A DNA stretch of 52,973 bases. It comes from Bacteroidales bacterium (GTDB taxonomy: Bacteria; Bacteroidota; Bacteroidia; Bacteroidales; UBA1715). A program made the translations under genes and the position numbers. Below the pieces are notes generated by a model. It made no database searches, was not told where the DNA came from, and saw only the letters and a program-made list of their open reading frames with translations. The number at the start of each line of letters is the position of its first letter. Within the stretch, counting starts at the first letter, position 1. The DNA lies in contig JAKSUA010000014.1 in the NCBI GenBank assembly GCA_024409235.1, forward strand, positions 1 to 52,973, given 5' to 3'. Below, piece after piece: positions 33,689 through 42,829 of this stretch.

Positions 33689-36493
33689 ATGAGAAAATTA
33701 TCATTATTCTTTTTTATTACGGCCTTATTCGGGTTATTTAGTTGTTCTGGCCCAGAGGTAACGAACATCAACAACGGAATTCAAGTGAAAACGGATTCTG
33801 CTGTAGTACAAATACAGTTCTATAAGGATAACATTGTGCGTGTAATGAAAACTCCGGATTCATTTGAAAAAAAGAGTCTGATTGTTATTGTTGACACATT
33901 GCCCGCTGTAGATTTCAAGCTAAAAACTACAAGAAAAACAGTTTCTTTGGAAACTGAATCTTTAATAGTTGAAGTTTGTACAAAAACTGGTGCTGTTTCA
34001 TACAAGCAGAATGGCAATGTAGTTTTAAAGGAGAAAAATTATCCTTGTTTTACAAACTATGAATCAGCAAATGAAAAGGCGTATAGTGTAGCACAAAACT
34101 TTGAACTCACACAAGATGAGGCTCTTTATGGTTTGGGTCAGCATCAAAATGGTTTTATGAACTATAGAGGAAAAGAGGTTACACTGGTTCAGACAAATAC
34201 TGATGCGGTTATTCCGTTTTTATGGTCAACTGCAGGATATGGTATATTGTGGGATAATTATTCAAAAACTATTGTTTCCGACAGTGAGGCTGGTTGTAAA
34301 ATCTGGTCTGATGTTGCAGATAATCTCGACTACTATGTAATTGTTGATGAGAAAGCAGACAATGTTATTTCTGGTTACCGTTTTCTTACAGGAAAAGCGC
34401 CGATGTTTGGCAAGTGGGCTTATGGTTACTGGCAGTGTAAGGAACATTATCATACTCAGGAAGAGATCCTTAACATTGCAAGAAAATATCGTAAATATGG
34501 TTATCCTTGCGACGTTATTATTCAAGACTGGAATTATTGGAATGGTCAGTTAGACTGGGGAAGCATGAGTTATGATAAACAACGTTACCCAGATGCCAAA
34601 GCTCTTAATGATGAATTGCATGAAAAGAATTTCCATTCAATGATATCGGTTTGGCCGGCAATTGGTCCAGATGCAAAAAAAATGTATAATGATTTTGAAT
34701 CAAAAGGATTCCTTTTCAATAAAGTTGGTTGGGCTGGCTTTAAATATTATGATGCTTACAATCCAGAGGCAGTGAATTTATACTACGAATATTTGAAAAA
34801 TGGTCTTGCTGTTGATGGTTGGGACGGTTGGTGGTTTGATTCTACTGAACCTGATATTACTAACGCTTTAACAAAACCATCTACGGAATATGATTTGAAA
34901 ACCACTGGAAAAAATCATCTTGGTTCTTTTGACAGATATTTGAATCCATTTTCATTGGTTGAACTGACACAACTTCATGATTTAATGAAAGCCGATGCGT
35001 TGAAAAAAGAAAATCCTCAACGTCAATATATTCTTACCCGTTCTACATTTGCTGGTCAGCAACGCGCTGCGGCAGTAACATGGAGTGGTGATATAGGTGC
35101 AGCTTGGGATATTTATCAAAATCAGATTACTGCAGGTTTGAATCACTGTATGTCTGGTGTTCCATATTGGACTTTTGATATTGGTGCTTTTGTTCTTTGT
35201 TCTTACGAAGGTGTTTTCAGTAATGAAAAGAAAGATCCTGCATATCAGGAATTATATACAAGAATGTTCCAGTTCTGTACATTCTGTCCGATATTCCGCT
35301 CACATGGTTCGGAAACGCCTCGTGAAATATGGGAATTTGGTGAATTTACTCCAACTTTGGTGAAATTTGATCAGTTACGCTATCGTTTGCTGCCATATAT
35401 TTATACTCAGGCATGGAAAATCTATAGCGAGGATTACACGTTAATGCGAGGTCTAGCTTTTGATTTTCCAAAGGATAAGAACGTATATAACCTGAAAGAT
35501 GAATATATGTTTGGACCGTCGATATTAGTTGCACCAGTTACAGAGCAACAAAAATACCGTGCTCCACAACGCAGTGTGGAAGTTCCAGTATCTGCATTTA
35601 CAACAAAAGATGGTAAACCAGGATTGCATGCAATGTTTTATAAAGATAATAAATATGAAAACCTTGCCTGTGATACGGTTGTGGAACAGATAAATGTTCA
35701 TTGGTACTGCGAACGACCATATTATGCAACAGATTCGATGTTTGCAATCCGTTATGATGGTTATTTGACTGTACCTGAAACTGGAAAATATCGTTTCCAT
35801 ATAAAGAATTTCGACAGCAAACGTATGTTTATTGATGGAAAGGAAATTCAACAGACAGAAGGAGGAACGGAAAAATATACTGAATATGTTACTTTGGAAG
35901 CAGGAAAAAAATATGAATTTCTTCTTGAAACAGAGAATTCTTCGTCGGGTGCGGCAAGAACTATTCTTTGCTGGAAGACGCCTTCTATGTTAGCTGAAGA
36001 TGCCGCTCCTCTTCGTGAAGATGAAATTCATAAAACACGTCCAGTGTATTTACCTGAAGGATGTTGTTGGTATGACTTCTGGACTGGTGAAAAATATAAT
36101 GGAGGTATTACCGTGCAGGCAAATGCAGAAATAGAAACAATGCCATTGTTTGTTCGCTCTGGTTCAATACTTCCTTTAGCAAAAGTTAAACAGTACGCAA
36201 CGGAAACACCTGATGATGTTCTTGAAATAAGAGTGTATGCCGGAGCTGATGGAACTTTCACACTTTATGAGGATGAAAATGACAATTATAACTATGAAAA
36301 AGGAATTTTTGCTACAATTGATTTTTCATGGAATGAAAAAAATCAGACTCTTACAATAGGGGATAGAAAAGGTTCGTTTGAAGGTATGCTTCAGGAACGA
36401 ATATTCAACGTAGTTCTTGTTTCTTCGGCACAGCAAAAAAATAAAACAAATGTTGTGCTTTATAATGGAAGCAAAATCGAAGTGAAATTTTAA
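33689..36493 (+). CDS. GH31 alpha-xylosidase-like lipoprotein with PA14 domain
   Basis: 934 residues from the ATG at 33689, which gives a lipoprotein leader with LFSCSG (Cys about 20); the frame opens earlier at 33653 inside the symporter gene. Order: N-terminal galactose-mutarotase-like domain (about 25-225), (beta/alpha)8 barrel (about 230-590) with nucleophile Asp in GWWFDSTEPD (about 381) and acid/base Asp in TWSGDIGAAWD (about 466), then a PA14-like beta domain (about 667-763: YDGYLTVPETGKYRFHI, FIDGKEIQ, LEAGKKYEFLLE) and C-terminal beta domains. GH31 members with WWxDxxEP release xylose from xyloglucan oligosaccharides or glucose from alpha-glucans. The xylA context favours alpha-xylosidase. 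Tethered at the outer or inner membrane, facing out of the cytoplasm. Confidence 0.88.
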   Translation: MRKLSLFFFITALFGLFSCSGPEVTNINNGIQVKTDSAVVQIQFYKDNIVRVMKTPDSFEKKSLIVIVDTLPAVDFKLKTTRKTVSLETESLIVEVCTKTGAVSYKQNGNVVLKEKNYPCFTNYESANEKAYSVAQNFELTQDEALYGLGQHQNGFMNYRGKEVTLVQTNTDAVIPFLWSTAGYGILWDNYSKTIVSDSEAGCKIWSDVADNLDYYVIVDEKADNVISGYRFLTGKAPMFGKWAYGYWQCKEHYHTQEEILNIARKYRKYGYPCDVIIQDWNYWNGQLDWGSMSYDKQRYPDAKALNDELHEKNFHSMISVWPAIGPDAKKMYNDFESKGFLFNKVGWAGFKYYDAYNPEAVNLYYEYLKNGLAVDGWDGWWFDSTEPDITNALTKPSTEYDLKTTGKNHLGSFDRYLNPFSLVELTQLHDLMKADALKKENPQRQYILTRSTFAGQQRAAAVTWSGDIGAAWDIYQNQITAGLNHCMSGVPYWTFDIGAFVLCSYEGVFSNEKKDPAYQELYTRMFQFCTFCPIFRSHGSETPREIWEFGEFTPTLVKFDQLRYRLLPYIYTQAWKIYSEDYTLMRGLAFDFPKDKNVYNLKDEYMFGPSILVAPVTEQQKYRAPQRSVEVPVSAFTTKDGKPGLHAMFYKDNKYENLACDTVVEQINVHWYCERPYYATDSMFAIRYDGYLTVPETGKYRFHIKNFDSKRMFIDGKEIQQTEGGTEKYTEYVTLEAGKKYEFLLETENSSSGAARTILCWKTPSMLAEDAAPLREDEIHKTRPVYLPEGCCWYDFWTGEKYNGGITVQANAEIETMPLFVRSGSILPLAKVKQYATETPDDVLEIRVYAGADGTFTLYEDENDNYNYEKGIFATIDFSWNEKNQTLTIGDRKGSFEGMLQERIFNVVLVSSAQQKNKTNVVLYNGSKIEVKF

Positions 36494-36513
36494 TAATTTA
36501 ATTTATTGAATGT

Positions 36514-36547
36514 AAAAGCCTTGAATTGATGTTCAAGGCTTTTTTTA
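36514..36547 (+). terminator. Terminator after the GH31 gene
   Basis: AAGCCTTGAA / TTCAAGGCTT, 10-base perfect stem with a six-base loop and seven T. Confidence 0.9.
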
Positions 36548-36569
36548 TATTTGTAAAAAACTAAAGTTT

Positions 36570-37010
36570 ATGAAAAAATCAATATATATATTATGTGTTC
36601 TTTTCTGTAGTATTGGGTTTGTCTCAATGCTATGTACTGAAGGAAAATCTAATGATTCCAATCAGAATTTTTCGGGTAATGACACTCTCCAAACTTCGGA
36701 ACACTTTGACACTACATTTTCAATAATATTGCCAGTAAGCAAGATTAACGATACAATACAAATTGTCCTGCCTTATACAGGAGGAACAGGATATTCTTGG
36801 TATTGGACAAATAAGCAAAATTCAGATGTTTTAGATTCGGTTTCTGTTGAGACTGTTATTGATAATGTAGAATTTATTGGTAGCGGAGGAAAGAAAATTT
36901 GGTCTTTTCTTGTAAAAAAAGAGGGCTCTTGTACAATCGAATTCGAGTATAAAAGACCTTGGGAGAAAGAATGTATCAAATCAACTAGATATAAAGTGCA
37001 GATTGAATAG
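36570..37010 (+). CDS. Chagasin-like (I42) cysteine protease inhibitor
   Basis: 146 residues with an N-terminal hydrophobic leader (about 4-22). The three inhibitory loops of the chagasin family are visible: TGGTGYSW (about 69-76, for NPTTGYxW), GSGGKKIW (about 102-110, for GxxG) and the RPW motif in YKRPWEKE (about 127-134). Such inhibitors insert these loops into the active cleft of papain-like cysteine proteases. It is predicted periplasmic or membrane-anchored; MLCTEG is a poor lipobox. It may guard against the cell's own or a rival's secreted proteases. It stands alone between a terminator and tRNA-Asp. Confidence 0.78.
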   Translation: MKKSIYILCVLFCSIGFVSMLCTEGKSNDSNQNFSGNDTLQTSEHFDTTFSIILPVSKINDTIQIVLPYTGGTGYSWYWTNKQNSDVLDSVSVETVIDNVEFIGSGGKKIWSFLVKKEGSCTIEFEYKRPWEKECIKSTRYKVQIE

Positions 37011-37070
37011 TCTGATTATCAATAAAATAAGATTTGTAATATTTTTTTTCAAAAAAAACTAGGTAAAGCC

Positions 37071-37100
37071 TTTGAGAGAATAAAAGATTATGTATATTTG
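37071..37100 (+). promoter_or_regulatory. tRNA-Asp promoter
   Basis: TTTG at 37071-37074, an 18-base gap, then TATATTTG at 37093-37100, a full Bacteroidetes -33/-7 pair, 22 bases before the tRNA. Confidence 0.75.
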
Positions 37101-37122
37101 CACACGTCAAAAGACAACAATT

Positions 37123-37196
37123 GGTGCGGTAGTTCAGCTGGTTAGAATATCGGCCTGTCACGCCGAGGGTCGCGGGTTCGAGTCCCGTCCGCACCG
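37123..37196 (+). tRNA. tRNA-Asp (GTC)
   Basis: 74 bases. Acceptor GGTGCGG / CCGCACC, D arm with AGCTGGTTAGAAT, anticodon arm TCGGC-CTGTCAC-GCCGA (anticodon GTC), T arm GCGGG-TTCGAGT-CCCGT (one G-T pair), discriminator G. CCA is not encoded in full (GCA follows). Confidence 0.97.
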
Positions 37197-37200
37197 CATG

Positions 37201-37226
37201 AAGCCTGATGGAAATCAGGCTTTTTT
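37201..37226 (+). terminator. tRNA-Asp terminator
   Basis: AAGCCTGAT / ATCAGGCTT with a four-base loop and T-run, five bases after the tRNA. Confidence 0.9.
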
Positions 37227-37252
37227 GTTTATGAAATATTCAGAATGAGACT

Positions 37253-38170
37253 ATGAACGCAAATTTTGCAAAAGGTCTTTTTATAGTTCTATTAATAGCT
37301 TCTTGTTTTGTTCCAACAGCTGTAGCTCTTTTCGCTGGAATAATATTTTCTTTGATAATAGGTAACCCTTATCCTGCATTTTCTAAAAAGGTTTCAAAAA
37401 TTTTGTTGCAGGTAGCCGTTGTAGGACTGGGATTCAATATGAACTTATTTGCCTCTCTTGAAGCAGGTAAAGAAGGAATGATTTTTACTATTGTGTCGGT
37501 TATTGGCGTTATGATTTTGGGCGTTTGTTTAGGTAAACTGATGAAAGTAAATACTAAAAATGCATATCTTATTTCAGCAGGAACAGCAATTTGTGGGGGA
37601 AGTGCAATTGCGGCTGTAGCTCCAGTAATTGATGCAGATGAACATGATACATCAATAGCAATGGCAACTATTTTTGTGCTGAATGCAATTGCATTGTTTA
37701 TATTTCCTGTTATAGGAGAAAAATTGGGAATGAGCCAGAATGATTTTGGTACTTGGGCTGCTATAGCTATTCATGACACAAGTTCTGTTGTTGGTGCAGG
37801 TGCTGCTTATGGTGATGAGGCATTAGAGGTAGCAACGACAATAAAATTGACCCGTGCATTGTGGATTATTCCGCTTGCGTTAGTCTCAAGTTTTATCTTT
37901 CATTCAAAGGGTAAAAAAATCTCTGTTCCATGGTTTATTTTCTTGTTTGTGTTAGCAATGATTTTTAACACGTATATTCCACTGCCAGAGATATTGACAT
38001 CTTCTATAGTTATGATTGCAAAGAAGATGTTGTGTGTTACTCTTTTCCTAATAGGTTGTGGTTTGACGGTGAACACATTGAAGACTGTTGGCGTAAAACC
38101 TTTGGTATTAGGCGTTTTGCTTTGGTTTATAATATCAGTAAGCACATTGACGGTAATTTATATCTTGTAG
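37253..38170 (+). CDS. YeiH/UPF0324-family membrane protein
   Basis: 305 residues with about ten membrane helices. Family marks are LQVAVVGLGFNMNL, GTAICGGSAIAAVAPVI, AIHDTSSVVGAGAAYGDEALEVATTIKLTR and the C-terminal TLFLIGCGLTVNTLKTVGVKPL. These proteins are annotated as putative sulfate exporters (YeiH), on thin evidence. It probably exports a small anion. It stands alone between tRNA-Asp and the converging xylB. Confidence 0.88.
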   Translation: MNANFAKGLFIVLLIASCFVPTAVALFAGIIFSLIIGNPYPAFSKKVSKILLQVAVVGLGFNMNLFASLEAGKEGMIFTIVSVIGVMILGVCLGKLMKVNTKNAYLISAGTAICGGSAIAAVAPVIDADEHDTSIAMATIFVLNAIALFIFPVIGEKLGMSQNDFGTWAAIAIHDTSSVVGAGAAYGDEALEVATTIKLTRALWIIPLALVSSFIFHSKGKKISVPWFIFLFVLAMIFNTYIPLPEILTSSIVMIAKKMLCVTLFLIGCGLTVNTLKTVGVKPLVLGVLLWFIISVSTLTVIYIL

Positions 38171-38247
38171 AAATAGATATAAAAAGACTAGTGTAGAAAA
38201 CACGGATGTTTTAATTGGAGAATTTGATATCAATATTTCAGTTGATA

Positions 38248-39729
38248 TTATATTTTCTTTTCCAACTCTTGTTTCCAACGATTATATGCTTCGCTGTAGA
38301 TACCAGCGTTTTTAGTGTCTGGTTCAATAATTTCTTGTTTCTTTAGATTGACGAATGCTTCTGTATAGTTTTTATAGAAACCCATTCCTATACCGGCTCC
38401 ACGAGCAGCTCCGATAGAACCGTCAGTGTTATATAATTCTATCGTTGCTCCGGATATACTGGAAAGTGTATTTCTAAAAATTGGGCTTAAAAACATGTTC
38501 GCTTTTCCTGCACGGATAACAGAAGGATTGATACCAATCTGTTTCATAATTTCCATTCCATAATGAAAAGAAAAAGCAATTCCTTCGTGTGTAGCACGAA
38601 TTAAGTGACTTGCAGTGTGAGTTGTAAGGCTTAATCCGGAAATAGAACCATTAATGTTTTTGTCTTGCAAAACACGTTCAGCTCCATTTCCAAACGGAAG
38701 AATTGTTAATCCGTCGGAGCCAATGGAAACAGTTTCTGCCATTGTGTTCATCTCGTCGTAAGATGCCGAAGGACAAATGTTTCTGTGAAGCCATGAATTC
38801 ATGATTCCTGTACCGTTAATACATAAAAGAATTCCTAAACGAGCACATTCTTTTGTGTAATTAACATGGGCAAATGTGTTTACTCGTGATTTTATATCAT
38901 ATTTTATTTCATCAGTAACACCATAAACAACTCCGGAGGTTCCTGCTGTTGTTGCTATTTCACCAGGATTTAGAACATTTAAAGAAAGTGCGTTGTTAGG
39001 TTGGTCTCCAGCTCTGTATGAAATAATTATATTTTCATTTAATCCTAATTCTTTCGCAGCATTTTTGCTTATCTTACATTGAACGCCGAAGGTTGGTACA
39101 ATGTCGGCAAGTAGGGTAGAGTCAATTCCGTAATGGTCCATCAATAGTTTTGCAGGTTCTCTGTTTGCAAAATCCCAAAGCATTCCTTCCGAAAGTCCAC
39201 TGATAGTAGTTTGAATTTCTCCAGAAAGCTTCATAGCGATATAGTCGCCAGGAAGCATGATTTTATAGATTTTCGCATATAAATCCGGCTCATTTTCTTG
39301 AATCCACTTTAGTTTTGAGGCTGTGAAATTTCCTGGACTATTAAGTAAATGTGAAAGACAATTTTCTGCTCCAAGTTCCTTGAAAGTTTTTTCTCCAATT
39401 TTTGTAGCTCTGCTGTCGCACCAGATTATTGCCGGACGAAGAACGTTGTGATTCTTGTCAACACATACAAGACCATGCATCTGATAGGAGATACCAATTG
39501 CTGCTATATCATCTGTATTTACTTGTGATGTGTTTAAAACTTCTTTCAGTGCTGTTTTTAGGTTTTTCCACCATTCTTCTGGTTCTTGTTCTGCCCAGCC
39601 AATATGTTTGGCAATAATTGGCATCTCTTGTTTTGGGTAAAATGCTGATGCGCAGCATGTTCCTGATTCTCCATTTATTAAAGAAACTTTTACTGATGAA
39701 CTACCTATGTCAAAACCTAAAAAGAACAT
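38248..39729 (-). CDS. xylB: Xylulokinase (FGGY family)
   Basis: 493 residues. The N-terminal phosphate loop is FLGFDIGSSSVKVSLI; ISYQMHGLVCVD matches the substrate-binding xylulokinase pattern (GQMHG in classic forms), and TTAGTSGVVYGV and GAARGAGIGMGF mark the second ATPase lobe. It phosphorylates D-xylulose, the product of xylose isomerase, to xylulose 5-phosphate, which feeds the pentose phosphate pathway. It lies 11 bases after a GH31 gene on the same strand and is likely cotranscribed with it. It converges on the YeiH gene. Confidence 0.93.
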   Translation of the reverse strand: MFFLGFDIGSSSVKVSLINGESGTCCASAFYPKQEMPIIAKHIGWAEQEPEEWWKNLKTALKEVLNTSQVNTDDIAAIGISYQMHGLVCVDKNHNVLRPAIIWCDSRATKIGEKTFKELGAENCLSHLLNSPGNFTASKLKWIQENEPDLYAKIYKIMLPGDYIAMKLSGEIQTTISGLSEGMLWDFANREPAKLLMDHYGIDSTLLADIVPTFGVQCKISKNAAKELGLNENIIISYRAGDQPNNALSLNVLNPGEIATTAGTSGVVYGVTDEIKYDIKSRVNTFAHVNYTKECARLGILLCINGTGIMNSWLHRNICPSASYDEMNTMAETVSIGSDGLTILPFGNGAERVLQDKNINGSISGLSLTTHTASHLIRATHEGIAFSFHYGMEIMKQIGINPSVIRAGKANMFLSPIFRNTLSSISGATIELYNTDGSIGAARGAGIGMGFYKNYTEAFVNLKKQEIIEPDTKNAGIYSEAYNRWKQELEKKI

Positions 39730-39740
39730 ACTAAAAGATA

Positions 39741-42602
39741 TTATAAGTTTATAATAATTTGTTTTCCTGCATATTCCACTTCCCGTGCTATATCTTCAAC
39801 ACCGTCTTTGGTGTAATAAACAACCTTAATTGCTTGTTTCTCAACCATTCCTTTGTATGAACCTTGACGGTCTGCAATTGTCAATTTCTTTTCTGCATCA
39901 TTGTATTTCATTGGAACCATTGCAAACGCTCCTTTCTCGTAATTGTAGTTTATTGATTCATCTGAATACAATGTAAATTCACCATCAGCACCAGCATAAA
40001 CATATATTGTCAATTCATCATCAGGATATTGGTTTGTGTATTCCATTGGTTTTCCTGTTGGAATAATAGAACCAGCCTTTACAAAAACAGGAATTCTTTC
40101 GTATGGAGCATCTGCAGTAATTTCCTGTCCACCAGTATAGAATTTACCTGTATTGAAATCGTACCAACCTTCCGATTGTGGTAAATACACTTTTCTACTA
40201 CGAGCCTTATATTCCGAAACCGGACAAATCAATAACGAAGGTCCAAACATATATTGGTCGTTGATATTCAATACTTTTGCATCAGCTGTGAAATCCATTA
40301 CCAACGGACGCATAATTGTATAATCGTTATGATATGTCATACCTGCCAATGAATAAATATATGGCATCATTACATAACGCAAATTCGTGTAGTACAAAAT
40401 TGATTTATAGGTTGGCTCATTTTCTTTTGCCACATTAAAGACCTCACGATATGGGTATTCGCCATGAGAACGATACAATGGACAGAAAGCTCCAAACTGA
40501 TACCAACGAGTTTCCAACTCTTTCCATTCTTGTTCGTTTTCGGCAGTCATTTTTCCATTATTATAACGGTCTTCTACCGAGAATCCACCTATGTCCATAG
40601 TCCAAAATGGGACACCTGCAATCGAAAAGTTTGTGCCATGTGCCACTTGGTCTTTCAAATCACTCCAACGGGCAACAATATCACCACTCCAGTTTGCTGC
40701 ACCATAATGTTGCAGGCCAGCAAATGCCGAACGAGTTAGAATAAACACACGAGTATCGTTGTCGGCCTTACGTTGATTTTCATATACACCTTTTGCCTGC
40801 AATGTTGCATACGCGTTGAACATACGTTCACCATTACCACGAACATTTGGAGTCATGTCAACTTTTCTATCTGAAACAGAGATATTTGAGTGCATATCTG
40901 GTTCCGTAGCATCAAGCCACCAAGCATCGAAGCCTTTATCATAGATACTTGTAATTGTTTCCCAGAACATATCGCGTGCACCAGGATTATACACATCGTA
41001 CCAACCATTCAAAAATCCTTCGGCAACCCAATCCTTACGCTTCATATCTACATTGTGAGTCATTATGTAGCCTTTCTCATTCATTTTCTTATAGTTATCG
41101 GTATGAGCATAGAATTTTGGCCATACGGAAATCATAATACGAGTATTGTACGCATTATGCAAAGAGTCAACCATTCCTTTGGGATCTGCAAAACGGACAG
41201 AATCAAATGTTTGCGTTCCCCAGCCGTCTGTTGGCCAATAATGCCAATCTAACACGATATTGTCAAGCGGAATATGTCTTTCACGGAATGTTTTTACCGT
41301 ACTCAAAATCTCGTCAGCAGTCTGGTAACGTTGACGGCTTTGCCAGAAACCCATAGCCCACTTTGGAACTATAGTAGCCTTACCTGTTAATTTTCTATAC
41401 CCTGAAACTACCTCATCAGCATTATTACCACGAACAAAATAGTAATCAATTTCATCACCAGCTTCCGAAGAAAGTGTCAACATATCTTGGTATGGATTTG
41501 GGCTCAAATGAGTTAGACCAAGATAACCCCAGTTCGTATTCCATTCAATTTTTATGTCGTGTTTTTCGCCAGCATTCATTTGAACAGTAAATGGATTTGA
41601 CCACGGATTCCAGTTTTGACGCCATTTATCCATAATCAACTGACCGTCAATCCATAATTTAAAGTAACTTGATCCATACAATAAGAATTTATGAAGACCA
41701 GCCTCGTCCGAAGCAATTTGTCCTTCCCAAGTAATAACACCATCGTGGTCTTTCAACACATCAATGATAACTGAATCTGTAACATTTGCACGATTTGCAC
41801 CATCAGACGATAAAAACGCATAGTCAATTTTTGACTCAATTTGTTCTTTTACAACCGTTCCTTTTATTGAATATGTTGCCGACAAATCGCCTTCGTTTCC
41901 ATTTTTATCGTATAATTTTAGATTTGTAATTTGCTGATATTCACGAGTATCACCAAAGCGAGTAATTGAATAATTATCCCAAAGAATACCGTAATTTTTA
42001 TTTGAATACAAGAATGGAATACAAGGAATCATATTATGCTGAGCAAGTTCAACATCTTTTCCTTTGTAATTCATCATTCCATGTTGATGACCGCCAAGTC
42101 CATAAAAAGCCTCATCTTCAGGAGAATCAAAGCGTTGCATAATACGATAGTATGAATCCTTACAATCTTGTGCAACACAATGTTCGTGAACATTTTGATC
42201 TGCGTGTTCTAACCAAGGAAATGAATCAACATAGGCAAACGATTGTTCTTTTTCTTGTAAAAGCACCGCACCATCAACATCTGTAAATAATACATTTCCG
42301 TCTTTTGTAACCGTTGCCTTTACTGTTGGCGTAGAAACAACGATTTCATCACCATTTTCAGACACATTCCAATCTGTGTATTTTGATTGTGGAAGCACAA
42401 TAAGACTTTCCTTTGTAGAAAACGCTTTGTCAACTGTTTTTGTTACACGAATAATGTCGGAAGAAACTACCTGCAAACGAATTTGCATAGTATCCTTTGT
42501 AACAATAATCCCGGAATCAGTTTTTTCGTAATTTTTTGAGCAACTAGTCATAGCCAAAATGCCAGCGCACACAAGACTGGCGAAGTTTATAAGTTGTTTC
42601 AT
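39741..42602 (-). CDS. GH31 alpha-xylosidase lipoprotein with inserted PA14 domain
   Basis: 953 residues from the ATG at 42602; the longer frame start at 42620 is less likely because MKQLINF begins a clean lipoprotein leader with MTSCSK (Cys about 21). N-terminal beta domain (about 25-240) is interrupted by a PA14 domain (about 265-385: GVITWEGQIASDEAGLHKFLL, FKLWIDGQLIMDKW, GEKHDIKIEW), then the (beta/alpha)8 barrel with nucleophile Asp in AWWLDATEPD (about 563) and acid/base Asp in NWSGDIVARW (about 638), then C-terminal beta domains. The PA14 insert ahead of the barrel is the known layout of bacterial xyloglucan alpha-xylosidases such as that of Cellvibrio. The pair with xylB supports xylose release. 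Confidence 0.9.
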   Translation of the reverse strand: MKQLINFASLVCAGILAMTSCSKNYEKTDSGIIVTKDTMQIRLQVVSSDIIRVTKTVDKAFSTKESLIVLPQSKYTDWNVSENGDEIVVSTPTVKATVTKDGNVLFTDVDGAVLLQEKEQSFAYVDSFPWLEHADQNVHEHCVAQDCKDSYYRIMQRFDSPEDEAFYGLGGHQHGMMNYKGKDVELAQHNMIPCIPFLYSNKNYGILWDNYSITRFGDTREYQQITNLKLYDKNGNEGDLSATYSIKGTVVKEQIESKIDYAFLSSDGANRANVTDSVIIDVLKDHDGVITWEGQIASDEAGLHKFLLYGSSYFKLWIDGQLIMDKWRQNWNPWSNPFTVQMNAGEKHDIKIEWNTNWGYLGLTHLSPNPYQDMLTLSSEAGDEIDYYFVRGNNADEVVSGYRKLTGKATIVPKWAMGFWQSRQRYQTADEILSTVKTFRERHIPLDNIVLDWHYWPTDGWGTQTFDSVRFADPKGMVDSLHNAYNTRIMISVWPKFYAHTDNYKKMNEKGYIMTHNVDMKRKDWVAEGFLNGWYDVYNPGARDMFWETITSIYDKGFDAWWLDATEPDMHSNISVSDRKVDMTPNVRGNGERMFNAYATLQAKGVYENQRKADNDTRVFILTRSAFAGLQHYGAANWSGDIVARWSDLKDQVAHGTNFSIAGVPFWTMDIGGFSVEDRYNNGKMTAENEQEWKELETRWYQFGAFCPLYRSHGEYPYREVFNVAKENEPTYKSILYYTNLRYVMMPYIYSLAGMTYHNDYTIMRPLVMDFTADAKVLNINDQYMFGPSLLICPVSEYKARSRKVYLPQSEGWYDFNTGKFYTGGQEITADAPYERIPVFVKAGSIIPTGKPMEYTNQYPDDELTIYVYAGADGEFTLYSDESINYNYEKGAFAMVPMKYNDAEKKLTIADRQGSYKGMVEKQAIKVVYYTKDGVEDIAREVEYAGKQIIINL

Positions 42603-42617
42603 ATTGTCAATTTTACA

Positions 42618-42646
42618 CAAAGATATAAAATAATACTATACCACAA
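42618..42646 (-). promoter_or_regulatory. Promoter of the GH31-xylB pair
   Basis: On the minus strand TTG (42646-42644), an 18-base gap and TATCTTTG (42625-42618), a perfect -7 box, 15 bases before the ATG at 42602. Confidence 0.6.
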
Positions 42647-42775
42647 CAGCAAATTTTCATTCATAAAATGTGAAGTTCAGGCTATTAAATTCAATTATTT
42701 TTCCAAATAACAATAAATAACCCTAACAAAAGAACTAAAAGTGATAAATAAACATAAACTCCTTATTATTAGTTG

Positions 42776-42807
42776 TTTGCGTTTAATAAATAGACGTGGT
42801 ATTTTTG
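42776..42807 (+). promoter_or_regulatory. Promoter of the ORF6N gene
   Basis: TTTG at 42776-42779, a 20-base gap, TATTTTTG at 42800-42807, a full match to the Bacteroidetes -33/-7 consensus, 22 bases before the start at 42830. Confidence 0.75.
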
Positions 42808-42829
42808 CAAAACACCTAATAATAAATTT

